This document shows, piece by piece, positions 55,057 to 62,903 of a stretch of 64,000 nt of DNA. The number at the start of each line of letters is the position of its first letter. The first letter of the stretch is position 1. The stretch covers positions 248,001-312,000 of the forward strand of contig NZ_JALXXB010000001.1 of the NCBI RefSeq assembly GCF_025144225.1. Direction: 5' to 3'. The stretch comes from Aestuariimicrobium sp. p3-SID1156 (GTDB lineage Bacteria; Actinomycetota; Actinomycetes; Propionibacteriales; Propionibacteriaceae). The notes beneath the pieces were generated by a model. The model was not told the origin of the DNA and did not search any database. It saw nothing but the letters and a program-made list of their open reading frames with translations. Position numbers and translations under genes: made by a program.

Positions 55057-56387
55057 TGGACACCGACGATCTGCGTGCCATGTTGCAGGAAGAAGGGCTC
55101 CCGGAGGGGCTCGATGGGGAGAAGGTCCTTGCCTTCGCGCACCGCGCCCGGACCCGGCGCCGCGTGGTCGCGGCTGGCACCGGGGCAGCAGCGGTCATCA
55201 CAGCCGTGGCTGTGGCCTTCGGGGTCAACTCCCTGCGCTCGGACGAGCCGCAGTGGGCCCAGGCCCCCAGCCCGACGACCTCACCCACGTCCACCAGCGA
55301 CTCGCCCTCGCCCGTGTCGACTCGCACCGTGTCGACTCGCACCGTGTCGACTCCCACCGTGTCGACTCCCACCGTGTCGACTCGCACCCCGTCCACCCCG
55401 ACACCGGCCAGCTCGGCGCCCGGTTCAGGGTCCAGTGCTGGTTCGACCGGGCGGGGGGCGGGAAGCGTGACCAGCCTCTGCACCCCTGATCTCAGTCTGC
55501 AATTCCGCAATTCGCCCAACCTGCTCACCATGGGCCCTGGTGGGACCATGGGCGTCGACCTCCGCGAGGACGGCTGGGTCGAGATCAATGGCAGGAGCGT
55601 CCTCGACCTCGGCGAGGGCGACGTCGTCAATGCCCAGACCGATGGCCGCTACGTCGCCTTGTTGGCCACCCCGGGCCAGAACGCCGGGGAGGCGAGTTCG
55701 GTGCTCTACCGCTGGGATGCCCAGACCGGAGGCAATGCCGTCCAGGTCCAGGTTGGCGAGCAGGTCTTCTTCAACGGCGATCTCCAGGTGCGCGATGGCT
55801 GGGCGCTCCTGACTTCCGGCGGCGAGATGGACACCCAGCGCATCCACCTGGTGAACCTCGACACCGGCGCGAGCAAGGTCGTCCACGTCGGGGAGTACGG
55901 CACCGCTGAGCTGCTGCCCCAGGGGGCCTACGCGGTCTACGTGCCCGGCTCGAGTGGAATGGTTGATTCCGGTGACGGTCCGGCGCGCCCCACGTCGGCT
56001 GACGGCTCCACCGTGGCGATGTACTCGCCCATCAAGACCAACGGCACCACCTGGGTCTTCGCCAACTCCAACCCCGGCGAGGGCGGAGCCAAGACCATGG
56101 TGTGGTCGCCGGCGATGCCGAAGCCGCTGGAGCTCCACGCCGACGGCTCGGACATCTCCCTCGGCTCGGTGGGCACCAACTACGCCCTGAGTCGCCAGGG
56201 CCGAGACGGTGACTTCCACCTCGTCGACCTCCGCACGGGCGCCCACGTCGTGCTCCCCAGCGGGCCGCAGGGGCCGTACTACCGCCTCACGCCCCAGGAC
56301 GTCCTGCTGCGGAACCCGGGAACAACCCACAATGCGACCGGCACCAAGGGGTGGTCCGACCTGTCCACGACGACCCTTCGCTGCTGA
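55056..56387 (+). CDS. membrane protein coupled to the sigma factor, probable anti-sigma factor
   Basis: 443 aa. A short cytoplasmic part (DDLRAMLQEEGLPEGLDGEK), one transmembrane helix (residues about 38-58), a Ser/Thr/Pro-rich repeat linker and an extracytoplasmic beta-propeller-like domain (DGRYVALLATPGQNAGE, LVNLDTGASKVV). Overlap with the sigma gene suggests an anti-sigma function, but no known anti-sigma domain (zinc finger, ASD) is visible. ATG 55056 is six bases after AGGAGG; GTG 55053 is an alternative. Confidence 0.72.
   Translation: MDTDDLRAMLQEEGLPEGLDGEKVLAFAHRARTRRRVVAAGTGAAAVITAVAVAFGVNSLRSDEPQWAQAPSPTTSPTSTSDSPSPVSTRTVSTRTVSTPTVSTPTVSTRTPSTPTPASSAPGSGSSAGSTGRGAGSVTSLCTPDLSLQFRNSPNLLTMGPGGTMGVDLREDGWVEINGRSVLDLGEGDVVNAQTDGRYVALLATPGQNAGEASSVLYRWDAQTGGNAVQVQVGEQVFFNGDLQVRDGWALLTSGGEMDTQRIHLVNLDTGASKVVHVGEYGTAELLPQGAYAVYVPGSSGMVDSGDGPARPTSADGSTVAMYSPIKTNGTTWVFANSNPGEGGAKTMVWSPAMPKPLELHADGSDISLGSVGTNYALSRQGRDGDFHLVDLRTGAHVVLPSGPQGPYYRLTPQDVLLRNPGTTHNATGTKGWSDLSTTTLRC
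55314..55388 (+). repeat. five 15-bp tandem repeats in the linker
   Basis: GTGTCGACTCGCACC-type units at 55314, 55329, 55344, 55359 and 55374 encode V-S-T-[RP]-T. All are in frame. Confidence 0.9.
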
Positions 56388-56396
56388 CCCCCTCAC

Positions 56397-56402
56397 TAGA
56401 CT
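56397..56402 (+). promoter_or_regulatory. TAGACT -10 element of the FUSC-like gene
   Basis: TAGACT ends six bases before GTG 56409. Confidence 0.55.
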
Positions 56403-56408
56403 TGCGGG

Positions 56409-57680
56409 GTGAGCGAGCCCCCACGTTCTGACCGACGTCATCTCCGGGTCCTGGCCACAGTGCGGGCCTGGGCCGCCAGTGGACGCTCCCGTGTGCGCGG
56501 AGCTGCGGTGCCCAACACCCAAGCCGCCATCGCCGCCACCATCGCCTACCTGATCTGCGCCTACCTCTGGCGGCAGCCCAACCCGGTCTTCGCGGCCGTG
56601 TCCTGCTATCTCGCGCTCGGCTTCTCGCGCAACAGGCAGCCGCGACGGGTGCTGGAGATCGGTGTCGGGGTAAGCTTCGGCGTCCTCATCGGCGAACTCG
56701 CGGCCAGGGCGATCGGGTTCGGCTGGTGGCAGCTGCTGCTCATCCTGCTGGTCACGCCGCTGCTGGCCCGCATGATGGACCGCTCAGACCTGATGACCTT
56801 CCAATCGGCGATCAACGCCATGGTGGTCGCCGCCCTCGCAGCTTTGGCCACCCAGCACGATCTGCCGCATTCCTCGGTGGGGCGCTGGGTTGACTCGCTC
56901 ACCGGCGCCCTGGTGGGTCTGGTCGCGGCGGTGGTCTTCCCGACCAGTATCACCACCCGCCCGCGTCGCTACACCAGCACCGCCATGCACCGGCTGGGTG
57001 AAGCGCTGGAGGCCATGGGCAAGGGCCTGTCCAGGGGGGACGCCGAACTGGTCAGCGCCGCCCAGGGGTATCTCGACGAGGCTCGCCGCCAGCTCACTGA
57101 TGGCCAGGCTGCCCAGTCCTCGGCAGCAGACATCGCCGCGCTCAACCCGCGCCTGCGTGGGGAACGACGCGAACTCGCCGAACTCGACCGCCTCCTGGAG
57201 ATCGCCGGACGCCTCCAGATAGCGCTGCAGATGCTCGTTCGGCAGGCGCGCGGAGTGGTCGGCGAGATCGGGCCCAACCCCCGCGGCGGTGAGTTGGTGA
57301 GCGACTCTGCCCAGGCGATGCGCCACTTGGCCTCCTCAGTGGGGCACTGGAACAAGCCCGTGAGGGCACGACGCGAGGCCCTCGACATCGCCCATCAGCT
57401 CGCTCCGCTGGAGGTGGCTCGCTCGAATGACTGGCGCACCACCTCGCTGGTTTCGCTGCTGCGGGCTGTCGTGGTGGACCTGCTCCAACTCACCGGCCTG
57501 TCACTCCACCAGGCGCGCGCCGCGCTCGCGGACGCTCCCACCCGGGAACGCAGTCTGGAACTGGGGCTGGAGGATGCCTCCGGCCTCTGGGGCACCGAGA
57601 CGTTCCCGGCGATCAGGACCTCCGACGCGACCAGCCCGCAGGGCGGCGCGGGCGATCAGCCGGCCAGCGGCTCGAGGTAG
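56409..57680 (+). CDS. FUSC-type (aromatic acid exporter-like) membrane protein
   Basis: 423 aa. About six hydrophobic segments lie in residues 35-180 (AAIAATIAYLICAYLW, NPVFAAVSCYLALGFSRNRQPRRVLEIGVGVSFGVLIGELAARAIG in pieces), then a long cytoplasmic helical part (about 185-400) rich in Leu and Arg. This matches the FUSC family. Transport substrate unknown. The GTG start has no Shine-Dalgarno. Its 3' end overlaps the convergent sortase gene by 25 bp. Confidence 0.8.
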   Translation: MSEPPRSDRRHLRVLATVRAWAASGRSRVRGAAVPNTQAAIAATIAYLICAYLWRQPNPVFAAVSCYLALGFSRNRQPRRVLEIGVGVSFGVLIGELAARAIGFGWWQLLLILLVTPLLARMMDRSDLMTFQSAINAMVVAALAALATQHDLPHSSVGRWVDSLTGALVGLVAAVVFPTSITTRPRRYTSTAMHRLGEALEAMGKGLSRGDAELVSAAQGYLDEARRQLTDGQAAQSSAADIAALNPRLRGERRELAELDRLLEIAGRLQIALQMLVRQARGVVGEIGPNPRGGELVSDSAQAMRHLASSVGHWNKPVRARREALDIAHQLAPLEVARSNDWRTTSLVSLLRAVVVDLLQLTGLSLHQARAALADAPTRERSLELGLEDASGLWGTETFPAIRTSDATSPQGGAGDQPASGSR

Positions 57681-58591
57681 TAGAGCAGGCGCGAGTCCCA
57701 GGCCTGGGTGGACCGGTTGAAGTCCCAGCAGGTCACGATCACGATCTGGGGACGCCCGGAGGTGTCGTAGACGGCATTGCTGTTCGGGTCGTAGCTCTTG
57801 ACCCACACCTTGGTGCGCTTGACCAGGTGGTAGCACTGGGTGCGGCCCGAGGAGTCGCTGAGCTTGACGATCGAGCCGGTGGTGAAGGTGGAGGCCATGC
57901 TGTTCCCCAGCGCGCCGCCGTTGCGGTAGGTGTGGATCGTCAGGACAGCCTTGCCCTGGCTGGAGCCGACGCGCGGGCCCCCGGCCCACCACGCGGTGGT
58001 GTGGGAGGCCGATTTCGGAGGGGCGCCGGCGGCGCCATTGGCGTCGGTGCCGACGGACATCACCGGTGAGCTGACGCCCATGGAGGGGATGCGCATCCGC
58101 GTGGGGGTGATGGGGGTCAGCGTGGTCATGCAGCCTGCGTTCGAGCCGCCGCCAGAACCCCCAGCGCCGGAACCGCCCCCGTTGCCGTTACTGGAGCCAT
58201 CCCCGTTCGAGCCGCCCGACTTCGAACCGCCCGTACGTGAGCCATTCGTTCCCGTGCCCGATCCGTCGTTCCCGCCAGCGGTCGAGGACGCAGGGGGCTT
58301 CGTTCCCGTGCTGGCCTTCAACGTGCTGCTCGGCGCGGCAGGCGTCGGGGAGGCGCTGGCGGGCGAGGTCGGCGCAGAGCTGCTGGCGGCGGTGCTCGGG
58401 GCGTCCGAGGTGGGAGGGGCGGCGCTAGATGTCGGAGCAGTGTTGCTGGCCGTCGAGGTGACCGGCTCGGCAGTGAGCTGGTCCTTCGAGGGCATCAGGA
58501 GTCGCCAGATGACCAGGGCCGCGACCATCGCGATCACGACCAGGCCGACGACGAGCATGCGTCGCTGCGCGGGACGGAGGGGGGTGGCCAC
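57656..58591 (-). CDS. sortase (class F-like) with long low-complexity linker
   Basis: 311 aa. An N-terminal membrane anchor (residues about 12-32, LVVGLVVIAMVAALVIW) is followed by a Ser/Thr/Pro/Gly-rich linker (about 35-150) and a sortase domain: His in AVLTIHTYRNG, Cys in VIVTCWDFN, Arg in DSRLLYYLEP. It would join proteins to wall or pilin partners outside the cell; no LPxTG substrate gene is seen nearby. GTG start six bases after TAGCAT (minus strand). Confidence 0.8.
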   Translation of the reverse strand: MATPLRPAQRRMLVVGLVVIAMVAALVIWRLLMPSKDQLTAEPVTSTASNTAPTSSAAPPTSDAPSTAASSSAPTSPASASPTPAAPSSTLKASTGTKPPASSTAGGNDGSGTGTNGSRTGGSKSGGSNGDGSSNGNGGGSGAGGSGGGSNAGCMTTLTPITPTRMRIPSMGVSSPVMSVGTDANGAAGAPPKSASHTTAWWAGGPRVGSSQGKAVLTIHTYRNGGALGNSMASTFTTGSIVKLSDSSGRTQCYHLVKRTKVWVKSYDPNSNAVYDTSGRPQIVIVTCWDFNRSTQAWDSRLLYYLEPLAG

Positions 58592-58597
58592 GCCGCC

Positions 58598-58603
58598 ATG
58601 CTA
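58598..58603 (-). promoter_or_regulatory. TAGCAT -10 element of the sortase gene
   Basis: On the minus strand TAGCAT ends six bases before GTG 58591; its complement on the plus strand contains the ATG of the small ORF at 58598. Confidence 0.5.
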
Positions 58604-58732
58604 ATTGACGAGGGTGGCCCCGAGCTACGGTGGACAGGATCCAGCCGGGGGCTGGCCGAGCAGGAACTCATCACCCTCCTCGGCGAGTTCGAGCAGACGA
58701 CGGCCGAATGGCTGGTCAGTCGGTTCAGGTGA
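58598..58732 (+). CDS. possible 44-aa small protein
   Basis: A short frame ATG to TGA in the gap between the sortase and nitrite reductase genes reads MLIDEGGPELRWTGS then RGLAEQELITLLGEFEQTTA and ends LVSRFR. The second half is an acidic amphipathic helix with codon use like real genes here. There is no good ribosome binding site, and its end overlaps the nitrite reductase stop by 8 bp. It may be a small protein or the remains of one. Confidence 0.35.
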   Translation: MLIDEGGPELRWTGSSRGLAEQELITLLGEFEQTTAEWLVSRFR

Positions 58733-61391
58733 CCGTGATCAACCCGCGCGCACCCTTCTCCATGCTCGCGAAGGAGTGGTTGACGAAGGTGTAGGTGCCC
58801 GGCTCTCGGAAGACCATCTCCACGAAACCGCCCTGGCAGGGGCCCAGGTCCAGGGCCTGCGATCCACCGCCGTGCGCATTGGGGCGCAGCAACCACTCGC
58901 CCTCCTTGAAGACGGTGTCGAACTGGCTCCCCACCACGTGGAAGGTCGTCCCACGCGAGGGCCCGGCCGCCAGCACCCAGATGCGCACCCGCTCGCCCAC
59001 TCGGGCCACCAGCGGGTCGTGGACGTACTGATTGGCGTGCCCATTCCACATCACCAGGTCGGGGCGCTCCTCGGCGATCTTGGCGCTGTCGACCTCCCCG
59101 CCCTCGGGGCCCAGGTAGGCGTCCTGCTGGACGAGGTAGTACTCGCGGTCCACCGTCGCCAGGCCGGTGGGCGGCACAATGACAGCGCCGTACATGCCGG
59201 CCGCCACGTGGGCGCTGAGCGGCATCGTGGAGCAGTGGTAGAGCCAGATCCCCGAGCGCCGCGCGACGAACGGGTAGACCAGTTCCTCCCCCGGCGCGAT
59301 GGTGCGCATCACCTGATTGGGTGATACGTCGCCGGCGTGGAAGTCGATCGAGTGCCCCATGGTGCCCTTGTTCCTCAGCCTCACCGTGACCGTGCGGCCC
59401 AGGGAGGCCTGCACTAGCGGCCCCATCACGCGTCCGTTGTAGGTCATCGCGTTCTGGGTCACCCCGGGCGCGAATTCCTGCACGGATTCGGTGACGACGA
59501 ACTCGTGGGTGACATCGCCGGCCGGGGTCTCGGGCACCACCGCGGAGCGGGTGCGGAAGTTCTTGCCGGGCTTGGCGGCCAGGTCGATCGGCTGCTGCTG
59601 GTGTTGCTGGTGCGGGGCCGTGGTGGCGGCAGCCGCCGTCGACCCGGTGGTGCGGACGTGGAAGACCATGCCCATCGCGCGGTGTCCGACGATGGTGCAC
59701 CAGCCCTCGAGCGGCTGGCCGACCACACCCAGGTCAAGGGTCGACTTCTGCCCGTGCTTGAGCCTGCCGGAGGTCACACCGGAGGCGAAGTAGAGGTCGT
59801 GGACCTGGGTCGGGTCGTCATTGGTGAGGTGGATCACCACGCGGTCCCCGGGGTTCACCTCGACGTGGTCGGGGATGAACCGCATGTCCTTGGCGCTCAC
59901 GGTCGCCTCGACGGTGCGTCCGGTCGCGGGGACGTTCTGGCCCTGCCTCCCACCGCCTCCGATGCGGCGGCGGTCGAAGAGCGCCATCGCGCCCACCACC
60001 GCGCCCAGCCCGACCGCACCCTCAATCAGGTCGCGGCGCCCCCGATTCGCGGTCTGCTCGATGACCGCTGCGGGCGTGCCCACGGCGCTCGGGGCCACGG
60101 GGATGGTCTTCGACTGCGGGTTCTCCAGGCGCACCGTCGTGAAGGTGCGCACCATGGACAGGATCAGCGGCACGATCGCCGCGTAGGCGCCGAACACCAG
60201 CAGCGAGCTCACGACGCGCGCCATGGAGGACTCAGCCAGCAGGTAGGCGACCAGGCCGGCATTGGCCAGGCTCACTCGCAGGGCCCAGGCCCGGTTCATC
60301 ACCGCATTGGTCGCCCGCACGGTGCGCGGCCCGCCGCCCATCACCACCGGCATCAGGTAACTCATCGCACCCAGGACGAGCTGCACCAGACCGCCGGCCA
60401 CGAGTGGGCCGGTGGGCGACTTCACGCCCTCAGCGTCCATCACCTCACGGGTGGCGACCTGCCAGAGCAGCCAGGCGATGCAGCCGGCGACCCAGACGAC
60501 TGCTGCGGCGACCGACCAGGTCGGGAAGTCCTTCGGGGGCTTGCGGCGGGCCACCGCGATCGCCGGCGCAGCGGCGAATCCGAGACCGACCAGCCAGGCA
60601 CCGAGCCCGGCAACCGCGACCCAGCGCCAGCCCAGTGCCGCGCCAGTGGCGCCGACCAGGACGGCGGCAAGCATCAGCGGCAGGGCGATGCGGTGGGCCT
60701 TCTCACTCCAGCCCGCCATCGGGGTGCGGAGCATCGTGGGCCACAGCGTCAGCAGGGTGGCGGTGGCGGTCAGCCCGACGAAGCCCAGCACATTCAGCAG
60801 CAGGTGCGCGATCAGGAGGCGTCCCTGCCAGGGTTCAGGCTGGCTGAAGGACATGATTGCGCCGATGACGGCGCCCGCCGGCAGCAGCGCGGCGGCGGCC
60901 AGGTACCAGCGCACGACGTGGCCGAAGCGGGCCGGCAGGGCGGCCTTCGACTGGTTGGCGAGCGAGGCGGCATGCCACAGCAGTGCCAGCCCCACGACCG
61001 TGGCGCCGACCGTGGTCACCCAGGGCCACTCACCGACCATGCCGGCGGAGGTCACGACGATGCCCAGGTTGAGCAGCCGCATCCGCATGACCTGCTTGCT
61101 GTGGGAGGAATCGGTGCGGCGGGCATGCAGGAGGGAGTCCGCGAAGTGCTGGCTCCAGATGAGGATCGAGTTGGTGACCACGCCGAGCGTGGCCATGTGG
61201 ACCAGCAGCCAGCGGGACTGAGGGATCCAGCGGTGGATGAAACCCAGCACGATGAGCGCCACCAACCAGGCCATCACCGGCCGCGAGGCCTTGCGATGCC
61301 AGGCACGCCTGTCGAGGGCATCACGCTGTCCGGAGGGCCGGGAGGGGCGATCAGCGGCAAGGCGGGAGGACAGGTCGATCACACCCTCCAT
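58725..61391 (-). CDS. membrane-fused copper nitrite reductase
   Basis: 888 aa in three parts. Residues about 20-430: twelve transmembrane segments with histidines (LLVHMATLGVVTNSILIWSQHFAD split over helix 2, LLIAHLLLNVLGFVG), like NnrS or heme-copper proteins. About 460-580: a cupredoxin (VHDLYF, EGWCTIVGHRAMGM; type 1 copper). About 610-888: CuNiR with HSIDFHAGD (T1 and T2 His, catalytic Asp), LYHCSTMPLSAHVAAGM (T2 His, T1 Cys, His, Met), FHVVGSQFD and VNHSFASMEKGA. Reduces nitrite to nitric oxide; electrons probably from menaquinol through its own domains. ATG 61391 is chosen. Confidence 0.88.
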   Translation of the reverse strand: MEGVIDLSSRLAADRPSRPSGQRDALDRRAWHRKASRPVMAWLVALIVLGFIHRWIPQSRWLLVHMATLGVVTNSILIWSQHFADSLLHARRTDSSHSKQVMRMRLLNLGIVVTSAGMVGEWPWVTTVGATVVGLALLWHAASLANQSKAALPARFGHVVRWYLAAAALLPAGAVIGAIMSFSQPEPWQGRLLIAHLLLNVLGFVGLTATATLLTLWPTMLRTPMAGWSEKAHRIALPLMLAAVLVGATGAALGWRWVAVAGLGAWLVGLGFAAAPAIAVARRKPPKDFPTWSVAAAVVWVAGCIAWLLWQVATREVMDAEGVKSPTGPLVAGGLVQLVLGAMSYLMPVVMGGGPRTVRATNAVMNRAWALRVSLANAGLVAYLLAESSMARVVSSLLVFGAYAAIVPLILSMVRTFTTVRLENPQSKTIPVAPSAVGTPAAVIEQTANRGRRDLIEGAVGLGAVVGAMALFDRRRIGGGGRQGQNVPATGRTVEATVSAKDMRFIPDHVEVNPGDRVVIHLTNDDPTQVHDLYFASGVTSGRLKHGQKSTLDLGVVGQPLEGWCTIVGHRAMGMVFHVRTTGSTAAAATTAPHQQHQQQPIDLAAKPGKNFRTRSAVVPETPAGDVTHEFVVTESVQEFAPGVTQNAMTYNGRVMGPLVQASLGRTVTVRLRNKGTMGHSIDFHAGDVSPNQVMRTIAPGEELVYPFVARRSGIWLYHCSTMPLSAHVAAGMYGAVIVPPTGLATVDREYYLVQQDAYLGPEGGEVDSAKIAEERPDLVMWNGHANQYVHDPLVARVGERVRIWVLAAGPSRGTTFHVVGSQFDTVFKEGEWLLRPNAHGGGSQALDLGPCQGGFVEMVFREPGTYTFVNHSFASMEKGARGLITVT

Positions 61392-61441
61392 CGTGCCCTG
61401 TGGCTGTGACAGATCGCGCACCGGGTCCACCCGAGGGGGGC

Positions 61442-61482
61442 ATTGTATCGCTGGGCCACCCGACCGGGGGAGATTGGTCGGG
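61442..61482 (-). promoter_or_regulatory. promoter region of the nitrite reductase with inverted repeat
   Basis: Minus-strand TACAAT (61442-61447) is a strong -10, giving a leader of about 45 bases. CCCGACC (61459-61465) and GGTCGGG (61476-61482), separated by 10 bp, lie over the -35 region. Candidate site for a nitrite or nitric-oxide responsive regulator. Confidence 0.55.
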
Positions 61483-61524
61483 ATGGGTCTTTCCTTATTC
61501 GTCAGGGGCTGATAGAAGTGAGGC

Positions 61525-62055
61525 ATGACAGTCGACCCGCCCTGCGCGACCGACGCCGCTTACGAGGACCCGATTCCGCTGTGGCCCGATGCTGTCGCCA
61601 TTGAATCCCTTGAGGACGCCCAGGTCGAGGGCTTCGTGATCGTCTGCCAGTGCGAGGGCGGCTCGCTGCTGATGGCGCGACACGATCGCCTGGCTGCCGG
61701 CGTCCAGTTGTGGGAACTGCCGCGGGCACCGCTCGCCTTCGAGGCCGACGCCGAGCAGGCCGCCGCCACGCTGCTGCAGGAGGTCGGCCTGCGCGCCACC
61801 AAGGCGCAACTGCTCGGACGCTTCCATCCGGACGCCGGCTCGCTGCCACTCAGGATGGACGTGGTCCTTCTGGAGACCGCGGATGTCGTCCTCCCCGATC
61901 CTGGGCGTGACGGGGACGGCCCGGTCCTGGACTGGGTCGGTGAGGACGAGCTGGACCTGATGATGATGTCCGGCTCGCTGCGCGATGGTGTCAGTCTGTC
62001 GGCGCTCACGCTGTGGCGGGCATGGCGAGCCGGCGAGGATGCGCTCCCGGCCTGA
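61525..62055 (+). CDS. degenerate Nudix-fold protein
   Basis: 176 aa. The Nudix outline is seen (GFVIVCQCEGGSLLMARHDR, WELPRAPLAF, EQAAATLLQEVGL), but the box is broken: the expected R-E and E-E glutamates read A-T and Q-E, and the first Gly is lost. It may bind nucleotides or a regulator ligand without hydrolysis. ATG 61525; divergent from the nitrite reductase gene and near its control region. Confidence 0.65.
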   Translation: MTVDPPCATDAAYEDPIPLWPDAVAIESLEDAQVEGFVIVCQCEGGSLLMARHDRLAAGVQLWELPRAPLAFEADAEQAAATLLQEVGLRATKAQLLGRFHPDAGSLPLRMDVVLLETADVVLPDPGRDGDGPVLDWVGEDELDLMMMSGSLRDGVSLSALTLWRAWRAGEDALPA

Positions 62056-62091
62056 GCCGGGTCACCCTGCCAGTTCCTCTTCTCGGCGCCG

Positions 62092-62871
62092 TCAGGCCAG
62101 CTTGCGGAACACCGGCTGGTCCGGGCTCGACACCTCGGCGGCGTACCGGTACCCGCCACCGTCGAACTCAGTGATCGCCTTCACGCTGCGGACGCGCTCG
62201 GTCACCAGCCAGCCGGCCATCTCGCCGCGGGCTCGCTTGGCGGGGAAGGAGATCACCTTCCAGTTCCCCGATCGGTCCCGGTCCTCGAAGCGGGGCGTCA
62301 CGACTCTGGCGTCCAGCTCGTCGAACTTCACCGCACCGGCGTACTCGGCCGAGGCCAGGTTCACCACGACATCCGGACCCGGCGACCCGGCCAGGTCAGC
62401 GGCGACCAGGTCGGTGATGCGCGAACCCCAGTACTGGTAGAGGGTTGTGCCCCGCTCGGTGGCCAGATGCGTCCCCATTTCGAGGCGATAGGGCTGGATC
62501 AGGTCGAGCGGTCGCAACAGGCCATAGAGCCCCGACAGGACGCGCAGGGTCTTCTGCGCCTCGGTCCAGTCGCGGGCATCGAAGCGCTCCCGGGCGTCCA
62601 GGCCCTGGTAGACGTCGCCGGAGAACATCAGCATCGCCGGGCGCGCATTCCTTGTCGTGAACGGCAGCTCGAAGGACGTGTAACGCTCCACGTTCAGCGC
62701 CGCGAGCTCATCGGAAATCCCCATCAGCTCCGCCACCTGCGAGACCGACTTGCCACGCAACACGCGCACGAGCTCCTCGGACGCCTCCAACAGGCGCGGC
62801 TCAGTGTGCTTGCGGGTCGGCAGTGGGGACTCGAGATCCAGTGATTTTGCGGGGGAGAGCAGGGCGAGCAT
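62092..62871 (-). CDS. yaaA: peroxide stress protein YaaA
   Basis: 259 aa. The start MLALLSPAKSLDLES and the motifs LPFTTRNARPAMLMFSGDVYQGLDA, LSGLYGLLRPLDLIQPYRLEM, LYQYWGSRIT and KRARGEMAGWLV are the YaaA/DUF328 signature. YaaA limits free iron and protects DNA against peroxide in E. coli. ATG 62871 is taken; the longer frame has no support. TACCCT lies six bases upstream, so leaderless. Confidence 0.92.
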   Translation of the reverse strand: MLALLSPAKSLDLESPLPTRKHTEPRLLEASEELVRVLRGKSVSQVAELMGISDELAALNVERYTSFELPFTTRNARPAMLMFSGDVYQGLDARERFDARDWTEAQKTLRVLSGLYGLLRPLDLIQPYRLEMGTHLATERGTTLYQYWGSRITDLVAADLAGSPGPDVVVNLASAEYAGAVKFDELDARVVTPRFEDRDRSGNWKVISFPAKRARGEMAGWLVTERVRSVKAITEFDGGGYRYAAEVSSPDQPVFRKLA

Positions 62872-62877
62872 GTCTTG

Positions 62878-62883
62878 AGGGTA
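62878..62883 (-). promoter_or_regulatory. TACCCT -10 element of yaaA
   Basis: On the minus strand TACCCT ends six bases before ATG 62871. Confidence 0.5.
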
Positions 62884-62903
62884 GCGGGCTGGCCCGCCTC
62901 CCC

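Noticed and set aside
59505..61409. 634-codon plus-strand ORF over the nitrite reductase
   Set aside because: Antisense shadow; the minus-strand frame has all copper ligands.
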